Below are positions 50,485 through 59,082 of a DNA stretch of 64,000 nucleotides, piece by piece. The stretch comes from CAMPKL01 sp963817465 (GTDB taxonomy: Bacteria > Acidobacteriota > Terriglobia > Bryobacterales > UBA6623), in contig CAWFOP010000016.1 of NCBI GenBank assembly GCA_963817465.1, positions 62,001 through 126,000 of the forward strand, read 5' to 3'. Position numbers and translations under genes: made by a program. The notes below the pieces were generated by a model, which worked only from the letters and a program-made list of their open reading frames with translations, searched no databases and had not been told where the DNA came from. Numbering within the stretch: position 1 is the first letter of the stretch; every line of letters starts with the position of its first letter.

Positions 50485-52770
50485 ATGACCGAGCGCAAAC
50501 CGGAAACTCCCAAGCTGGCCGCCGATCCCGCAGCCCTGCCGTTCTTGCCGCTGATCTATGTGGCCTGGGCGGACGGCGATCTCAGCGACGTCGAGATCGC
50601 GGCGATTCGCGGGCGCGTCGAGCAAACGCCCGGCCTGACGCCCAACTCCGTCGCCCGGCTAAAGGCTTGGCTCGATCCGGCTCAGCCGCCGCGGCCGACC
50701 GAGCTGCAAAAGCTGCTGGGCGACATCCGCCGGCTCGCGGCTAACCTGCCGGGCGAGCGCCGGCTTTCGCTCGTCGAGCTCGGCCGCGAATTGGCCGGTG
50801 AGACGGCGTCGGATGAGATGCGCGCGGCGCTCAACGCCGTGGAAGATGCGCTTGGCCTCGCGCCCGAGGAAGCCGTTCGCGATATCCTCGCCGCGCCGGA
50901 GGCTCATCAAGCCGCGCCCCAGCCGTCGTTCGACGTCGACGCCATGGCGCGCCTGCTCGCCGAGCCGCGCTCCGATACTCGCAAGAAGGTCCTCGAGATC
51001 CTTCAGCGCCCAGGTTTCGAACGCAATTTCGAGGCTTCGAAAGAGGAACACCGCGAGCACGTCTTGAAGATGCTTCGAGTGCTCGCGGACGAAGGGATCG
51101 GCGCGCTTTCATACCCGCCCGAATACGGCGGCGCCGGCGACATGGGGCGCTTCGCCGTCGCCTTCGAGACGACGGCCTTCCACGACATCAGCCTGACCAT
51201 CAAGTTCGGCGTGCAATTCGGCCTGTTCGGCGGAACCGTCCACGCGCTGGGAACCAAGCGCCACCACGATAAATACCTGCGCGACGCGGGGACGCTCGCC
51301 CTGCCCGGCTGCTTCGCGATGACCGAGCTGGGCCACGGCTCGAACGTCGCCGACATCGAGACGCTCGCCCTCTACGATCCCGAGACGCAGGAATTCATCG
51401 TCAACACGCCGGTCGATCAGGCGCACAAGGAGTACATCGGCAACGCCGCCGAGCATGGGCGCATGGCGGTTGTGTTCGCGCAATTGCAGGTCGGCGGCGA
51501 GGTCCACGGGGTGCATGCGCTGCTCGTGCCGCTTCGCGACGAGCAAGGCCAAACGCTGCCGGGCGTTCGCATCGAAGACACCGGCCACAAGCTCGGGCTC
51601 AACGGCGTCGACAACGGCCGTATCTGGTTCTCGAACGTCCGCGTGCCGCGCGAGAACTTGCTCAACCGCTATGCCGACGTGTCGCCCGAAGGCGAGTACT
51701 CGAGCGACATCACGAGCCCCTCGAAGCGCTTCTTCACGATGATCGGCGCTTTGGTCGCCGGCCGCGTCAGCGTTGCGCTCGCGTCGCTCAGCGCGATGAA
51801 GTCCGGCCTGACGATCGCCGTGCGCTACGGAGAGGGCCGCCGCCAGTTCGGCGCCGCGGGCGAACAAGAGGTTCGCCTGCTCGACTATTTGACTCACCAG
51901 CGCCGCCTCTTCCCTCCCCTGGCGAAGGCCTATGCGCTCGACTTCGCGCTCAAGTACCTGGTCGAGCGCTTCGTCAGCCGCAACCAAGAGGACCAGCGCG
52001 AGATCGAGTCGCTTGCCGCCGGGCTCAAGTCGTACGCCACCTGGGCGAATCTGCACGCGCTGCAGCAATGCCGCGAATGCTGCGGCGGCCAGGGCTATAT
52101 CTCGGTCAACCGCTTTGCCGACCTCAAGGCCGACACCGACATCTTCTGCACCTTTGAAGGCGACAACACGGTCCTGATGCAGCTCGTCGTCAAGAGCCTG
52201 CTGAGCAAGTACCGCCGCCAGTTCGAAGACATGCGGCCGTTCACGATGCTCAAGTTCGTGGCGGCCCGGGCGGCCGACGCGGTGGGCGAGCCGAGTCCCG
52301 TAGCCGCACGCCTCACCGACGCCGATCATCTGCGCTCAGTCGACTTTCAGCGCCACGCCTTCGCGTATCGCGAGCAGCGCCTGCTGGCGTCCCTGGCGCG
52401 CCGTCTCAAACATCGCCTCGACGCAGGCCGCGACTCCTTCTACGCGATGATCGACTGCCAGGACCACATGATGGCGACCGCACACGCCCACGTCGAGCGC
52501 CTCATCTTCGACAGCTTCGCGGACGGGGTCGCCAAGGCCGGCGACGAACTAGCTGAACCGCTCGGGCGCTTGCTCTCGCTCTACGCCTTGAGCGCCATCG
52601 AAGCCGACCGCGCCTGGTTTGAGGAGGCCGGTTACATCTCGAGCGCGAAGTCGCGCGCCATCCGCGCTCAGGTCAACGAACTGTGCCGCGAGTTGCGGCC
52701 CGACGCCGTTGCGCTGGTCGACGCCTTCGGCATCCCGGACAAGCTGCTCGGCGCGCCGATTGCGACGTAG
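50485..52770 (+). CDS. TerB-like domain fused to an acyl-CoA dehydrogenase/oxidase
   Basis: A 761-residue protein. Residues about 20-110 (LPLIYVAWADGDLSDVEIAAIRGR and following) match the TerB helical pattern with its acidic metal-binding Asp residues. Residues 150-600 are an acyl-CoA dehydrogenase: ALSYPPEYGGAGDMG, CFAMTELGHGSNVADIETLA, GHKLGLNGVDNGRIWFSNV, and QCRECCGGQGYISVNRF, the last being typical of acyl-CoA oxidases. The C-terminal 150 residues are helical, as in peroxisomal-type acyl-CoA oxidases. The fusion is unusual. It is separated from the next gene by one base. Confidence 0.82.
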   Translation: MTERKPETPKLAADPAALPFLPLIYVAWADGDLSDVEIAAIRGRVEQTPGLTPNSVARLKAWLDPAQPPRPTELQKLLGDIRRLAANLPGERRLSLVELGRELAGETASDEMRAALNAVEDALGLAPEEAVRDILAAPEAHQAAPQPSFDVDAMARLLAEPRSDTRKKVLEILQRPGFERNFEASKEEHREHVLKMLRVLADEGIGALSYPPEYGGAGDMGRFAVAFETTAFHDISLTIKFGVQFGLFGGTVHALGTKRHHDKYLRDAGTLALPGCFAMTELGHGSNVADIETLALYDPETQEFIVNTPVDQAHKEYIGNAAEHGRMAVVFAQLQVGGEVHGVHALLVPLRDEQGQTLPGVRIEDTGHKLGLNGVDNGRIWFSNVRVPRENLLNRYADVSPEGEYSSDITSPSKRFFTMIGALVAGRVSVALASLSAMKSGLTIAVRYGEGRRQFGAAGEQEVRLLDYLTHQRRLFPPLAKAYALDFALKYLVERFVSRNQEDQREIESLAAGLKSYATWANLHALQQCRECCGGQGYISVNRFADLKADTDIFCTFEGDNTVLMQLVVKSLLSKYRRQFEDMRPFTMLKFVAARAADAVGEPSPVAARLTDADHLRSVDFQRHAFAYREQRLLASLARRLKHRLDAGRDSFYAMIDCQDHMMATAHAHVERLIFDSFADGVAKAGDELAEPLGRLLSLYALSAIEADRAWFEEAGYISSAKSRAIRAQVNELCRELRPDAVALVDAFGIPDKLLGAPIAT

Positions 52771-52771
52771 G

Positions 52772-53320
52772 ATGCGCAGGATCGGCTATTTTTGCGCCAC
52801 ATTCGGAGCCTTTGCCGCTTTCTGGCTGTCCGCCAATCCGCCGTACCCGATCTTCGGCTGCCCTTGTGACGAAGGCAATCCCCGATCTCTCGACCAAACC
52901 GTTTGCGGGCTCTGCGGCGGCGGCCAAGGCCACACCGATGCCTACGTCGTGCGCGACGCGAGTCCCGCCAAGCCCAATCGCCTGCTCGCCCTGCCGCCGC
53001 ACCACGCCGTGGAGCTCGCCGACCTCCGCCTCGATCAGCGCACGGCATTGTGGACCGCCGCGATCGTGGCCGCTCGCAAAAATTTCGACGAAGACTGGGC
53101 GCTGGCGCAGAACAGCGTCCTGTTTCGGACGCAGTGCCACGCCCACATTCACATCGGCCGCCTCGATCCCGAGTACCGCCACTCCGGCGGCACGATCATC
53201 GCTTCGCCGGCCGATCTGCCTGCGACGACGACGTTCCAAGGCATCTGGGTTCATCCGCGCGATAACGGCTACTGCTTCCACCTCGACCGCCTGCACCCCG
53301 AGGCCTTGTTGCAGCGTTGA
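52772..53320 (+). CDS. cdh: CDP-diacylglycerol diphosphatase (Cdh, HIT superfamily)
   Basis: A 182-residue protein with an N-terminal hydrophobic segment (GYFCATFGAFAAFWLSA) that should anchor or export it. The catalytic HIT motif is QCHAHIHIGRL (His-x-His-x-His) and the family's NSVLFRTQ precedes it; IWVHPRDNGYCFHLDRL is near the end. It hydrolyses CDP-diacylglycerol to phosphatidic acid and CMP. The ATG follows the stop of the acyl-CoA dehydrogenase gene after one base, so translation is coupled. Confidence 0.85.
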   Translation: MRRIGYFCATFGAFAAFWLSANPPYPIFGCPCDEGNPRSLDQTVCGLCGGGQGHTDAYVVRDASPAKPNRLLALPPHHAVELADLRLDQRTALWTAAIVAARKNFDEDWALAQNSVLFRTQCHAHIHIGRLDPEYRHSGGTIIASPADLPATTTFQGIWVHPRDNGYCFHLDRLHPEALLQR

Positions 53321-53350
53321 TAGGGCTACAATAGCCGCACGGTCCAAGCG

Positions 53351-54481
53351 ATGTCCCGCAACCAATCCACACAACCCTCTCGACGCGATTTCATCGGAAC
53401 CAGCGCTTTAGGTCTTGCGGCGCTCGCGGCGCCGCTTCAGGCCGTTCAATCCCGCGGCGCCAACGTCATCTTCATCAATCTGGTCGGCGGCCCCAGCCAC
53501 CTCGACACGTGGGACATGAAGCCCGACGCGCCGTCGGAGTATCGCGGCCCGTTCCGCCCGATCTCGACGAACGTCGACGGCGTCCAAGTCTCGGAAATCT
53601 TCCCGCGCCTGGCCCGACGCGCCGACCGGTACGCCATCCTGCGCACGCTGCACCACGACGGCCCGGCCGTCCACGACACGGGCCACCAGCTCATGCAAAC
53701 CGGACGCCTGTTCGGCGGCGGCGCCCCCGAGCCCCATATGGGGTGTGTGGCCGGCGCCGTACTCGGCTCGCGCAAAGGTGCGCCCGCCCACGCGATGCTG
53801 CCGGGGCCGATCGGCAACACGGGCGGCAACCTGCGCCACGGGCAAGATGCGGCGTACCTGGGAACGGCGCACGACCCGATCCTCCCGGACATGCAGGCGC
53901 TCTTGCTCGGCGTGCCTCAGGAAGCCCGCCGCCGCTACGGCCTCACTCCCTTCGGCCGGAACTGCCTGTGCGCGCGCCGCCTTGTCGAGCGCGGCGCCCG
54001 TTTCGTCACCGTGAACATGTTCGACACGGTCTTCGAGAAGATCACCTGGGACATCCACGGCGTCGCCCCCTTCAGCCCGATCGACGCCTATCGCGACCGC
54101 ATCGGACCTATGTTCGACCAGGCCTTCTCGGCCCTGCTCGACGACCTCGACTCGACGGGCGAGCTCGACAATACGCTCGTCGTCGCCGCGGGCGAATTCG
54201 GGCGCACGCCCAAGATCAACCCGGTCGGCGGGCGCGACCATTGGACGCAGTGCTGGTCGATTCTGATGGCCGGCGGCGGCGTGAAGGGCGGCCAGGTGAT
54301 CGGCGCGTCGGACGCCCGCGGCCTCGAGCCGCGCGACCGCCCGATCAAACCGGCGGAACTGGTCGCCAGCGTCTACCACGCGATGGGGATCCCGGCTGAC
54401 GCGACCGTGCGCTCGACCGCGGGCGAATCCAAGGCGATCCTCGACCCCGGAATCGCGCCGATTCGCGAGCTTTTCGCGTGA
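53351..54481 (+). CDS. DUF1501 Tat-exported protein
   Basis: A 376-residue protein with a Tat signal (SRRDFIGTSALGLAALAAP, residues 10-28). FINLVGGPSHLDTWDMKPD, the HDTGHQLMQTG segment, and VVAAGEFGRTPKINPVGGRDHW are hallmarks of the DUF1501 sulfatase-like family. These genes usually sit next to DUF1549/DUF1553 cytochrome-like genes in Planctomycetota and Acidobacteriota; no such partner is here. Function unknown. A TACAAT -10 lies 18 bases before the start. Confidence 0.88.
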   Translation: MSRNQSTQPSRRDFIGTSALGLAALAAPLQAVQSRGANVIFINLVGGPSHLDTWDMKPDAPSEYRGPFRPISTNVDGVQVSEIFPRLARRADRYAILRTLHHDGPAVHDTGHQLMQTGRLFGGGAPEPHMGCVAGAVLGSRKGAPAHAMLPGPIGNTGGNLRHGQDAAYLGTAHDPILPDMQALLLGVPQEARRRYGLTPFGRNCLCARRLVERGARFVTVNMFDTVFEKITWDIHGVAPFSPIDAYRDRIGPMFDQAFSALLDDLDSTGELDNTLVVAAGEFGRTPKINPVGGRDHWTQCWSILMAGGGVKGGQVIGASDARGLEPRDRPIKPAELVASVYHAMGIPADATVRSTAGESKAILDPGIAPIRELFA

Positions 54482-54488
54482 CGCGCGG

Positions 54489-55754
54489 TTAGCGGCGGTC
54501 GAAGTCCTGCGCTTCGGCGCCGATCTTGCGCAGGTTTTGCGGCTCGAGGGCGAACCCGATGCGGCAGACGCCGTCGGGCTTGGCGTGGCAGTGGGCCACT
54601 AGCGCCTCTCCCTCGATGCCGAACGCTCCTTCTCCGCCCACGATCTCGCCGGAGATTTGGACCTCCGCGCCAACCGGCAGCGGCGAAAGGACTTCCACGC
54701 CGATGCCGACCCGCGAAAAATCGACCACCCGCGCCCCCAGCGGACGGCCCGCGTAGTCCAGGCGAAGCCGCCGCGCCTGATAGTCTGTGCCGCGAGGCGC
54801 CCGCCGCCGCTCGGCTGCGTCGCCCTCTTCGACTACCGGCGCGGGCAACGGCGCCGGCGGCGGAGCGTGACGCATGCGCTCCATGTCGGCGAGCAGATCC
54901 GCCAGCGGATCTTCCTCCGCCCCGCCCACGTACAGCCGCGCGTCACCGGGCCTCGGGACATCGATCCAAACCTGCCGCACCGCCTCTGGTTCGGGTTCCG
55001 GTTCGGGCTTGGTTTCCGGCTCGGTTTCGGGAGGCTCTTGCGGTTCCGGCCCCGGAGCAGGCGCGGGATCCGGCTGAACCGCGGGAGGGGAGAGGGAGGG
55101 GCCGGCTCCGGTTCGGCCGGCGGAGCGGGCGCGGCCGGCGCGTCCTCCGGCGGCAACAGCACTGTGCGGTTCGCCCCCGAGCCGCGGCCGTCGGCCGACA
55201 ACGGCGAAGGATCGACCGCCAGAAACTCGGCGCCTGTCGCGTCATCCACCCAGCGCGTCAGCCCCAGGCAGATGACGTGGACGTTATAGGCTTGGCGCAG
55301 CCAAGCGATCGCGGCCAGGCCCTGCGGCGTGAAGCTCTCGGCGATCAGCACGATGCCTTGGCCGTGGTTCAGGCATTGAGGCAAAACCTTCAGAAAAACG
55401 TCTAACTTATTGCTGTCTATGTCTCTTATTGATTCCGCCGATAGCTTTGAGACGAGACCGGCGCACTCCAGGGCCGCCCCGAGTTCGGGCGGTTTATCCC
55501 CCGTCTGAAGCGCCACGACGTACACGCGCCCGCCGGGGTCGACCGCCAACATCTGCGAGGGATCCGCCGCATGCAGCGACGCAGGGACTTCGCGCAGCGA
55601 TCACCCGCAAAGGCAGCCCGACTTCCTCAAAGATACAGTCCGGACGCGCCGCCAACAAGCCGCGAAGATCGGCGAGGTCGGCAAGCGGAGCGACGCGCAA
55701 GATCCGCCCTTTGAGCGGAACCAGCGCACCGGCGGACTGATCAATCCTCAGCAT
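54489..55754 (-). pseudogene. Nuclease-fold-like plus PilZ-domain protein with two compensating frameshifts
   Basis: About 421 codons. Start MLRIDQSAGALVPLKGRI at 55754. The frame changes near 55600 and back near 55090, so the final frame is the same as the first. The middle part (MLAVDPGGRVYVVALQTGDK and QCLNHGQGIVLIAESFTPQG) recalls PD-(D/E)XK nuclease-type domains, with ALQ in place of the catalytic E-x-K. A Pro/Glu-rich linker (PEPEPEPE) and a C-terminal PilZ domain (RRRAPRGTDYQARRLRLDY, DFSRVGIGVEV) follow. Indels sit in C/G-rich tracts, so assembly error is likely. Convergent with the DUF1501 gene. Confidence 0.6.
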
Positions 55755-55932
55755 CGCGGAGAGACTCGCCCCTCTCTCAGCACGAGGACCGCCATGCTCG
55801 GCGTCGCCTAAGCCATTGAAAGCAATAGGATTCGAAGTTTGAGAAGCGGCGGAGCGAGGCCCCGGTTGCAGGAAAGTCTGACGCCGTCATCCGGCTCTCG
55901 GCTCGCCTCTCACGGGTGAGGTCTACGCTCGA

Positions 55933-56988
55933 TCACTGAATGGTCAGCATGCGATCGATGGCGGCCTGCGCTTTCGCGCGAACTTCGGGGTCGATGGTGA
56001 CCTCGATGCGGTCGTTTTCGAGCGAATCCAGCAGCTTCTCCATCGTGTTCATCTTCATGTACTCGCAGACCGCTTCCGGATGAACGGGGTGGAAGATCTT
56101 GTGAGGCAAGTCGCGGCGCAGCCGGTAGAGCATGCCCATCTCGGTCGCCACGATGAATTCCTTCGCCGGCGATTTCTCGGCGTGGTGAATCATTTGCTCG
56201 GTCGACAGGTAGAAGGCGTTCTGGAACTCTGACTCGTGATTCATGATCTTCACCAAACAAGTCGAAGCACAGCCGCATTCGGGGTGAATCAGCAACTCCG
56301 CCTCGGGGTGGCGGTCGAAAGCTTCCTCGAGCGCGTTTTCGCCCATCTTGGCGTGAACGTGGCAGGCGCCGTCGTATAGATCCACGAGGTCGGGATTGAC
56401 CTGACTCTGCGCCAGCGACACCGCCCCCAGGTATTTATCCGGGAGGAAGAGCATGCGCTTGCCGGGGTGATTGCGGGCGGCGTGGTCGACGATCTGAGCG
56501 GCGTTGCGCGACGTGCAGATGTAGTCGCTCATCGCTTTCGTCTTGGCGTCGGTGTTGATGTAGCTGATGATGAGCCCGTCCGGGTTGGCGTCCTTCCACT
56601 TCTGGATGCGCAGGTGGTCGATCGACTGCACCAGCGAGCAGCCCGGCTTGTCGGGCATGTAAACCTTCGCCCGGTCGCCGACGATCGTCTTGGCCGTCTC
56701 GCCCATGAACCAAACGCCGCAGAAGTCCACGCGTGGCCGCGACTGTTCGGCGACGAATTTGCTCAAGCCCAGCGAGTCGCCGATTTCTTCCGCAATCTCC
56801 TGCAATTCGGGGTACTGATAGTTGTGCGCCACGATGACCGAATCCTTCTCCTCGGCCAAACGGCGCACTTCGTCGCCCTGCTCGACAAGCTCGGTGACGA
56901 AATCCCGGCCGTATCGCCCCGGATACAGGTCCCCGGCGAACCGATTGAACTTGTCGTACCAGGCGTCGACCTGAGTCCTTTGCGTCAT
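55933..56988 (-). CDS. nadA: Quinolinate synthase NadA
   Basis: A 351-residue iron-sulphur enzyme that condenses iminoaspartate with dihydroxyacetone phosphate for NAD synthesis. VIVAHNYQYPELQEIA, DFCGVWFMGETAKTI, and HPECGCASTC carry the cluster-binding and catalytic residues typical of the family. Its product feeds NadC. An IscA-type carrier gene lies 30 bases upstream on the same strand and may supply the cluster. GGGGAGAA precedes the ATG. Confidence 0.93.
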   Translation of the reverse strand: MTQRTQVDAWYDKFNRFAGDLYPGRYGRDFVTELVEQGDEVRRLAEEKDSVIVAHNYQYPELQEIAEEIGDSLGLSKFVAEQSRPRVDFCGVWFMGETAKTIVGDRAKVYMPDKPGCSLVQSIDHLRIQKWKDANPDGLIISYINTDAKTKAMSDYICTSRNAAQIVDHAARNHPGKRMLFLPDKYLGAVSLAQSQVNPDLVDLYDGACHVHAKMGENALEEAFDRHPEAELLIHPECGCASTCLVKIMNHESEFQNAFYLSTEQMIHHAEKSPAKEFIVATEMGMLYRLRRDLPHKIFHPVHPEAVCEYMKMNTMEKLLDSLENDRIEVTIDPEVRAKAQAAIDRMLTIQ

Positions 56989-57018
56989 CGGTGATTGTTC
57001 TCCCCGCCTAGGCCGGCG

Positions 57019-57339
57019 TCAGCCTACCTGAAACGAGCGGCCGCAGCCGCAGCTTTTTGAGGCGTTGGGGTTTTTGAAGCGAAACGCCTGCTCCAGAATG
57101 GTTTCCTCATAATCGAGGATCATGCCGTCGAGGTATTTGTAGCTTTTGGGGTCGACGACCAAGGTCACGCCGTCGAGCTCGATCACGTTGTCGTTCTCGC
57201 GCGGCTTTGCTTCGTAGCGGAACTTGTAGCTCAGGCCCGAGCAACCGCCCCCGACAATGCCGAGCCGCAGCGCGTTTTGCTGATTCTCGGCCAGCATTCC
57301 ACGGATCTTATTGATTGCGTTGGGCGTTACTTCGATCAT
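57019..57339 (-). CDS. IscA/ErpA-type iron-sulphur carrier
   Basis: A 106-residue A-type carrier. The three conserved cysteines appear in VGGGCSGLSYKF and SKSCGCGRSF. It carries clusters from the scaffold to target enzymes. The ATG at 57339 has a GGAAGAGC site, and TATAAT is 14 bases upstream on the same strand. It lies directly upstream of nadA, a cluster-dependent enzyme. A longer start at 57399 has no family character. Confidence 0.93.
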   Translation of the reverse strand: MIEVTPNAINKIRGMLAENQQNALRLGIVGGGCSGLSYKFRYEAKPRENDNVIELDGVTLVVDPKSYKYLDGMILDYEETILEQAFRFKNPNASKSCGCGRSFQVG

Positions 57340-57353
57340 GGCGTGCTCTTCCA

Positions 57354-57359
57354 CATTAT
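57354..57359 (-). promoter_or_regulatory. -10 element TATAAT of the iscA-nadA operon
   Basis: A perfect TATAAT on the minus strand, 14 bases before the ATG at 57339, which leaves a leader of about 7 bases that includes the GGAAGAGC site. Confidence 0.5.
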
Positions 57360-57414
57360 AGGATTCCTCCCGCCCCGAAACCGATTCAACCATCTGCACG
57401 GGCGGCCGCGCGGC

Positions 57415-57420
57415 TACAAT
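57415..57420 (+). promoter_or_regulatory. -10-like hexamer TACAAT before yggX
   Basis: TACAAT ends 8 bases before the ATG at 57429; the gap GGTGGGCT leaves almost no leader. Confidence 0.45.
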
Positions 57421-57428
57421 GGTGGGCT

Positions 57429-57710
57429 ATGGCCGAACGTATCGTCCACTGCGTCAAGCTCCACAAAGATCTGCCGGGACTGTCGGAGACTCCCTTCGAC
57501 CACCCCCTCGGGCAGCGCATCTATGACAACGTCTCGCAGCAGGCGTGGGACATGTGGAAAGAGCACCTCAAGATGATCATCAACGAGTTCCGCTTGAACC
57601 CGGCCACGATGGAAGCGCAGGAGATGATCCTCAAGCAGATGGAGGCGTACTTCTTCGACGAGGGCCAAGCCGCCGCGCCGCCGCCCGACTACGTCCCGCC
57701 GTCGCACTGA
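57429..57710 (+). CDS. yggX: Fe(II)-trafficking protein YggX
   Basis: A 93-residue protein of the YggX family, which protects iron-sulphur clusters from oxidation and helps in iron trafficking. The family pattern IVHCVKLHKDLPGL near the N-terminus with the conserved Cys, FDHPLGQRIYDNVSQQAWDMW, and the tail EAQEMILKQMEAYFF are clear. It is divergent from the iscA-nadA operon, so three iron-sulphur-related genes lie together. Convergent with the POTRA protein. Confidence 0.9.
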   Translation: MAERIVHCVKLHKDLPGLSETPFDHPLGQRIYDNVSQQAWDMWKEHLKMIINEFRLNPATMEAQEMILKQMEAYFFDEGQAAAPPPDYVPPSH

Positions 57711-57725
57711 GCGGCGAAGGCGCCG

Positions 57726-59024
57726 CTAGAACGGCTCCTCGATCTTGACTTCCGGACCCTGTACCTTCTGCTCCTTGCCGATGAACGACAGGGTGACCTC
57801 GACCGTCTTGGCGGTCTCGTTGATTTGTTCCCGGTATTTCGTGTCGACCAGGTTGTCGAACATCCCTTCCGCTCGAATCCTGTCGAGGAAGTACCGGGCG
57901 TAGCTCGGGTTGTAGGCGTCGCCGATCTTCATGCCCCAGCGCTTGCGGACGATCGGCTCGGAGATGATGTCGAGTCCCTTGATGTCGAGCTTGGCGAACG
58001 AGTACTGCGCGCCGGGCTCGACCGTCAAAGCCAGATCGACCGTCTTTGACTCGTCGTTCAGCGGCGCCTCGAGGGTTGAGCTCACGCGCATGAAGCCCTG
58101 CTTCTTGAGGGTCTCTTCGATCTGCGCCTGCGCCTCGCGAACGGCCTTCATGTTGACCGGCTTGCCGGTCTCGAACGGGAACATTTTGGCGACGCGCTCC
58201 GGCTCGAAACCGGGGATCTCCGGTCGCTTCACCTCGCCGTATTTGAACTCGTCGCCCTCGTTCACTTTCACGTTGATCAGCAGGCCTTGCGACCCCGGAT
58301 CAGCCTCGGCGGCGCAAGGGCAGAAAGTCACATTCATGCGTCCGTATTCTTCATACATCGGGCGCACGTTCGAGTACAGCAACTCCTTCAAACGCGCCTC
58401 GGTGTACGGCTCGCCCATCGCGGCTTGATTGAACGCCCGCTGCAGCTCGGTGTTCGCGATGACCTGGCCGCCCTCGAAGGTCACGAAGGCGATGCTGCGC
58501 AGCTTGGTCGCCGGGCCGTAGAGCATGGCCAGCCGGCCGTCTTCGATCGGCACGAGGCGGCCGCTCACGTCGGAATCGTGGCCTTGGTTGCGCCAATGCT
58601 CGTTGAGCGCGTTGCCGATGCGGCGGGCCATCACCCCGGTCGGCGGAACGAGCGGCGAAAACAGCGGCACCTTATCTTCGAGGAGCTTATAGATCTCGGC
58701 GTCAGGCTCATCGAAGCCTTGAAAACGCACGGCGTAAAGCTGCTCGACCTCTTGCACCTTGAACGTCGCCTTGAAGCCGCCGTCCATCGGCTCATAGCGA
58801 AACTCGATCGTTTCGAAAACGCCGGCGTCGCTGAGCCGGTCGACGGCCTGCTGCAGCTCGTCCGCCGTGATCATGTCGCCGACCTTTAAGCCCGACGCCT
58901 GCAGCACACGGTCGCGCTCGAAGTTGTGCAGTCCCTCGAAAACGACCTCCCGCAGCGGGTAGGTCTTTTGCGCCCACGCGGACGCGCACAACAGCAGCGC
59001 GACGAAAATCGTCCCAAGCCTCAT
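57726..59024 (-). CDS. POTRA-domain protein, BamA-like but without a beta-barrel
   Basis: A 432-residue protein with a Sec signal (FVALLLCASAWAQ). The rest is made of about four to five POTRA repeats, such as YPLREVVFEGLHNFERDRVLQ, LYAVRFQGFDEPDAEIY, and AKLDIKGLDIISEPIVRKRW, the last ending in the usual L-x-G-D-AYN pattern. BamA-type proteins normally continue into a 16-stranded barrel of about 400 residues; here the protein stops after the last repeat. It could be a soluble periplasmic chaperone or partner of a BamA elsewhere. Confidence 0.75.
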   Translation of the reverse strand: MRLGTIFVALLLCASAWAQKTYPLREVVFEGLHNFERDRVLQASGLKVGDMITADELQQAVDRLSDAGVFETIEFRYEPMDGGFKATFKVQEVEQLYAVRFQGFDEPDAEIYKLLEDKVPLFSPLVPPTGVMARRIGNALNEHWRNQGHDSDVSGRLVPIEDGRLAMLYGPATKLRSIAFVTFEGGQVIANTELQRAFNQAAMGEPYTEARLKELLYSNVRPMYEEYGRMNVTFCPCAAEADPGSQGLLINVKVNEGDEFKYGEVKRPEIPGFEPERVAKMFPFETGKPVNMKAVREAQAQIEETLKKQGFMRVSSTLEAPLNDESKTVDLALTVEPGAQYSFAKLDIKGLDIISEPIVRKRWGMKIGDAYNPSYARYFLDRIRAEGMFDNLVDTKYREQINETAKTVEVTLSFIGKEQKVQGPEVKIEEPF

Positions 59025-59082
59025 CAAGTATGAAGACGGTCGCCCCCGGGCCGGGGTTTCCGAGCCGGGCCGCGCGGGGCTG

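Noticed and set aside
55755..55932. A stem reading AAGCCATTGAAAGCAATAGGA that resembles the core of a c-di-GMP (GEMM) riboswitch
   Set aside because: The conserved GACGCAAAGC and the second stem are missing, and it would lie on the wrong strand for the PilZ gene.
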